From NCBI GenBank assembly GCA_021154885.1, contig JAJKHS010000081.1:21726-85725 (forward strand): a stretch of DNA of 64,000 bases. The letters are read 5' to 3'. Made by a program: the position numbers and the translations under genes. A model generated the notes under the pieces. The model made no database searches. It was given only the letters and a program-made list of their open reading frames with translations, and had not been told where the DNA came from. The DNA is from Thermoanaerobaculum sp. GTDB lineage: Bacteria > Acidobacteriota > Thermoanaerobaculia > Multivoradales > UBA5704. Positions within the stretch are counted from its first letter, which is position 1, and each line of letters opens with the position of its first letter. Shown piece after piece: positions 63,059 to 64,000 of the stretch.

Positions 63059-63535
63059 ATGCCCGAGCTGAACGAGGACTGTACCAAACGCCTACCGCCC
63101 GCTGCTCCCCCCGCTCCCCCGCCGCCCGATGACGAAGACGAGCCGGCCCCGCCCTCGGTCGCCCCGCCGGAGGTCGATCCCGACCGCTGGGAGCGCTTCC
63201 CGACGTTCCGCGAGACGTTCCTCGTCTACTTCACTACCCCGGCCCACAACGCCGCCCTACGCGTCGTGGGCAACCTGCTCTTCGACATGACGCTCGCCGC
63301 CTGGGGGGAGTGGCCCGATCAGCCGGAGGGGTGGCTCCGCGGCCAGCTCCGGGCCGTGGTGGCCGATCTCAGGCACCTGGAAGGGTATCTCGTGACCCTG
63401 GCTGAGGCGGCTCCCGCCGATGCCTACGAGGGCGCCCTGTGCCGTACGGCCGTCCTCATGTCCCGCGAGGTCGGGGACGTGGCGCAGAACATCGAAAGCA
63501 AGCTCGGGACGTGGCGCGGCGGGGAGGTGTCCTGA
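63059..63535 (+). CDS. Uncharacterised protein with acidic/proline-rich lead
   Basis: 158 residues; ACAGGAGAG precedes ATG 63059. The first 45 residues are Pro, Asp and Glu rich (PPAAPPAPPPPDDEDEPAPP). The rest is helical (FRETFLVYFTTPAHNAALRV; LRAVVADLRHLEGYLVTLAE). I do not recognise the family. It overlaps the next gene by one base (TGATG), so the genes are translationally coupled. Confidence 0.7.
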   Translation: MPELNEDCTKRLPPAAPPAPPPPDDEDEPAPPSVAPPEVDPDRWERFPTFRETFLVYFTTPAHNAALRVVGNLLFDMTLAAWGEWPDQPEGWLRGQLRAVVADLRHLEGYLVTLAEAAPADAYEGALCRTAVLMSREVGDVAQNIESKLGTWRGGEVS

Positions 63536-63825
63536 TGGGCTTCTGGGACTCCAACCCCTCCTACCCTCCCACCGCGGACCGGCGTGTCTCGGTGAGGGCG
63601 GCGCCGTCCCAGAAAGGCCGATGGGAGACCGCCGCCCGCCTCCACGGCTTGGCATCGGCCGGGGCCTTCCTCGCGTGGGCCGGAGATATGTATCTCGCTT
63701 TGGCCCGCGCCTGGGAGGATGCAAGCCACGAGCACTACGACGCCCTCCACCCCGCCGGGCTCGCAGAGGAAGCGAGACGGCGGGAGGAGCGGGCCAGCGC
63801 CCGGCAAGCGCGGGAGGAGGGGTGA
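63535..63825 (+). CDS. Uncharacterised small protein
   Basis: 96 residues (MGFWDSNPSYPPTADRRVSV...). A central hydrophobic helix (LHGLASAGAFLAWAGDMYLA) and a basic, charged tail (EEARRREERASARQAREE) are the only visible features. It is coupled to both neighbours by overlaps (TGATG upstream, GTGA downstream). Not recognised. Confidence 0.65.
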   Translation: MGFWDSNPSYPPTADRRVSVRAAPSQKGRWETAARLHGLASAGAFLAWAGDMYLALARAWEDASHEHYDALHPAGLAEEARRREERASARQAREEG

Positions 63826-64000
63826 AGACGGTCGCGTTCACGGTCCGGGCCACGGAGAAGCAATCGCTTCGCTGGAAGCGTGCGGCAGACGGGGAGGGCC
63901 ATAGGGCGGTTGGCACGTGGCTCGCCGAAGCGGCGGACCGCTACCTGGAAGCCGTCGCGCGGGCGGGGAAGCTGGTGCCGATGGGCTGGCGACGGTGCGC
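63822..64000 (+). CDS. Small RHH-like protein (partial, runs off the window)
   Basis: Starts at GTG 63822, overlapping the previous stop. It reads KTVAFTVRATEKQSLRWKRA, then VGTWLAEAADRYLEAVARAG. A beta-strand followed by RWKRAADGEG...VGTWLAEAADRYL is reminiscent of ribbon-helix-helix or Arc-type DNA-binding proteins. The end lies beyond the window. The assignment is tentative. Confidence 0.5.
   Translation, partial: MKTVAFTVRATEKQSLRWKRAADGEGHRAVGTWLAEAADRYLEAVARAGKLVPMGWRRC

Overview
The window is high-GC bacterial chromosome with short intergenic gaps, many GC-rich palindromes and no tRNA, rRNA or transposase that I could see. The gene mix suggests a soil or sediment acidobacterium of the Thermoanaerobaculia/Holophagae type or a close relative: bacterial Ku plus a three-domain LigD, a DUF5818 secreted protein, a TPR protein with a carboxypeptidase-regulatory domain, a SelW selenoprotein, FdhD, and NHLM-type RiPP exporters. 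This placement is inferred from gene content only.

Layout. 1-15.9 kb is mostly housekeeping and envelope genes. It holds an OsmC tail, a 24-unit array of a 21-nt repeat, polA, a MoaB-type protein, an efflux module (HlyD adaptor plus ABC ATPase) behind a near-consensus sigma-54 promoter, and an NtrC/NtrY-type two-component pair. Next come a TPR protein, an M24 peptidase, a squalene/phytoene-synthase relative, an outer-membrane protein, a metallo-beta-lactamase-fold hydrolase, an arginase-fold protein and an ArsR regulator. 16-19.7 kb holds a family 2 glycosyltransferase and, just upstream of it, a SelW-type selenoprotein whose in-frame TGA hides it from ordinary ORF finding. A PTPS-family protein follows, then a cas2 stub, a leader and an 11-repeat CRISPR array with no other cas genes. 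19.7-39.9 kb holds an M1 aminopeptidase, truA, fdhD, a PAP2 phosphatase, ku-ligD, an L,D-transpeptidase, a DMT transporter, phoH, DUF523/DUF1722, an M23 peptidase and a histidine kinase. It also has two broken toxin-antitoxin loci: a PIN toxin missing its front half and a HEPN toxin reduced to its first residues.

40-62.7 kb is an island for ribosomally made, modified peptides (RiPPs). (i) A Nif11-type precursor with a polyproline core sits before an unrecognised gene. (ii) An AT-richer grasp-with-spasm cassette has precursor, ATP-grasp maturase and SPASM protein. (iii) About 3 kb of gene debris contains decayed copies of a cyclic-nucleotide-binding protein, the end of an ABC exporter, an adenylate-cyclase/ATPase/TPR gene and a thiopeptide-type dehydratase-like gene. 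(iv) An apparently intact system has an AraC regulator, a radical SAM/SPASM maturase and a GG-leader precursor with two NGNCSC motifs. These face a five-gene export operon (TolC, HlyD, C39 peptidase-ABC, second ABC, cyclic-nucleotide-binding-fold protein). A DUF7005 protein with an HECAH zinc-protease motif is divergent from the operon. The working model is that several precursors feed one exporter and that the C39 domain cuts after the GG of the leader.

The last 1.3 kb holds more of the 21-nt repeat family, a good sigma-70 promoter and three overlapping small genes of unknown function that run off the end.
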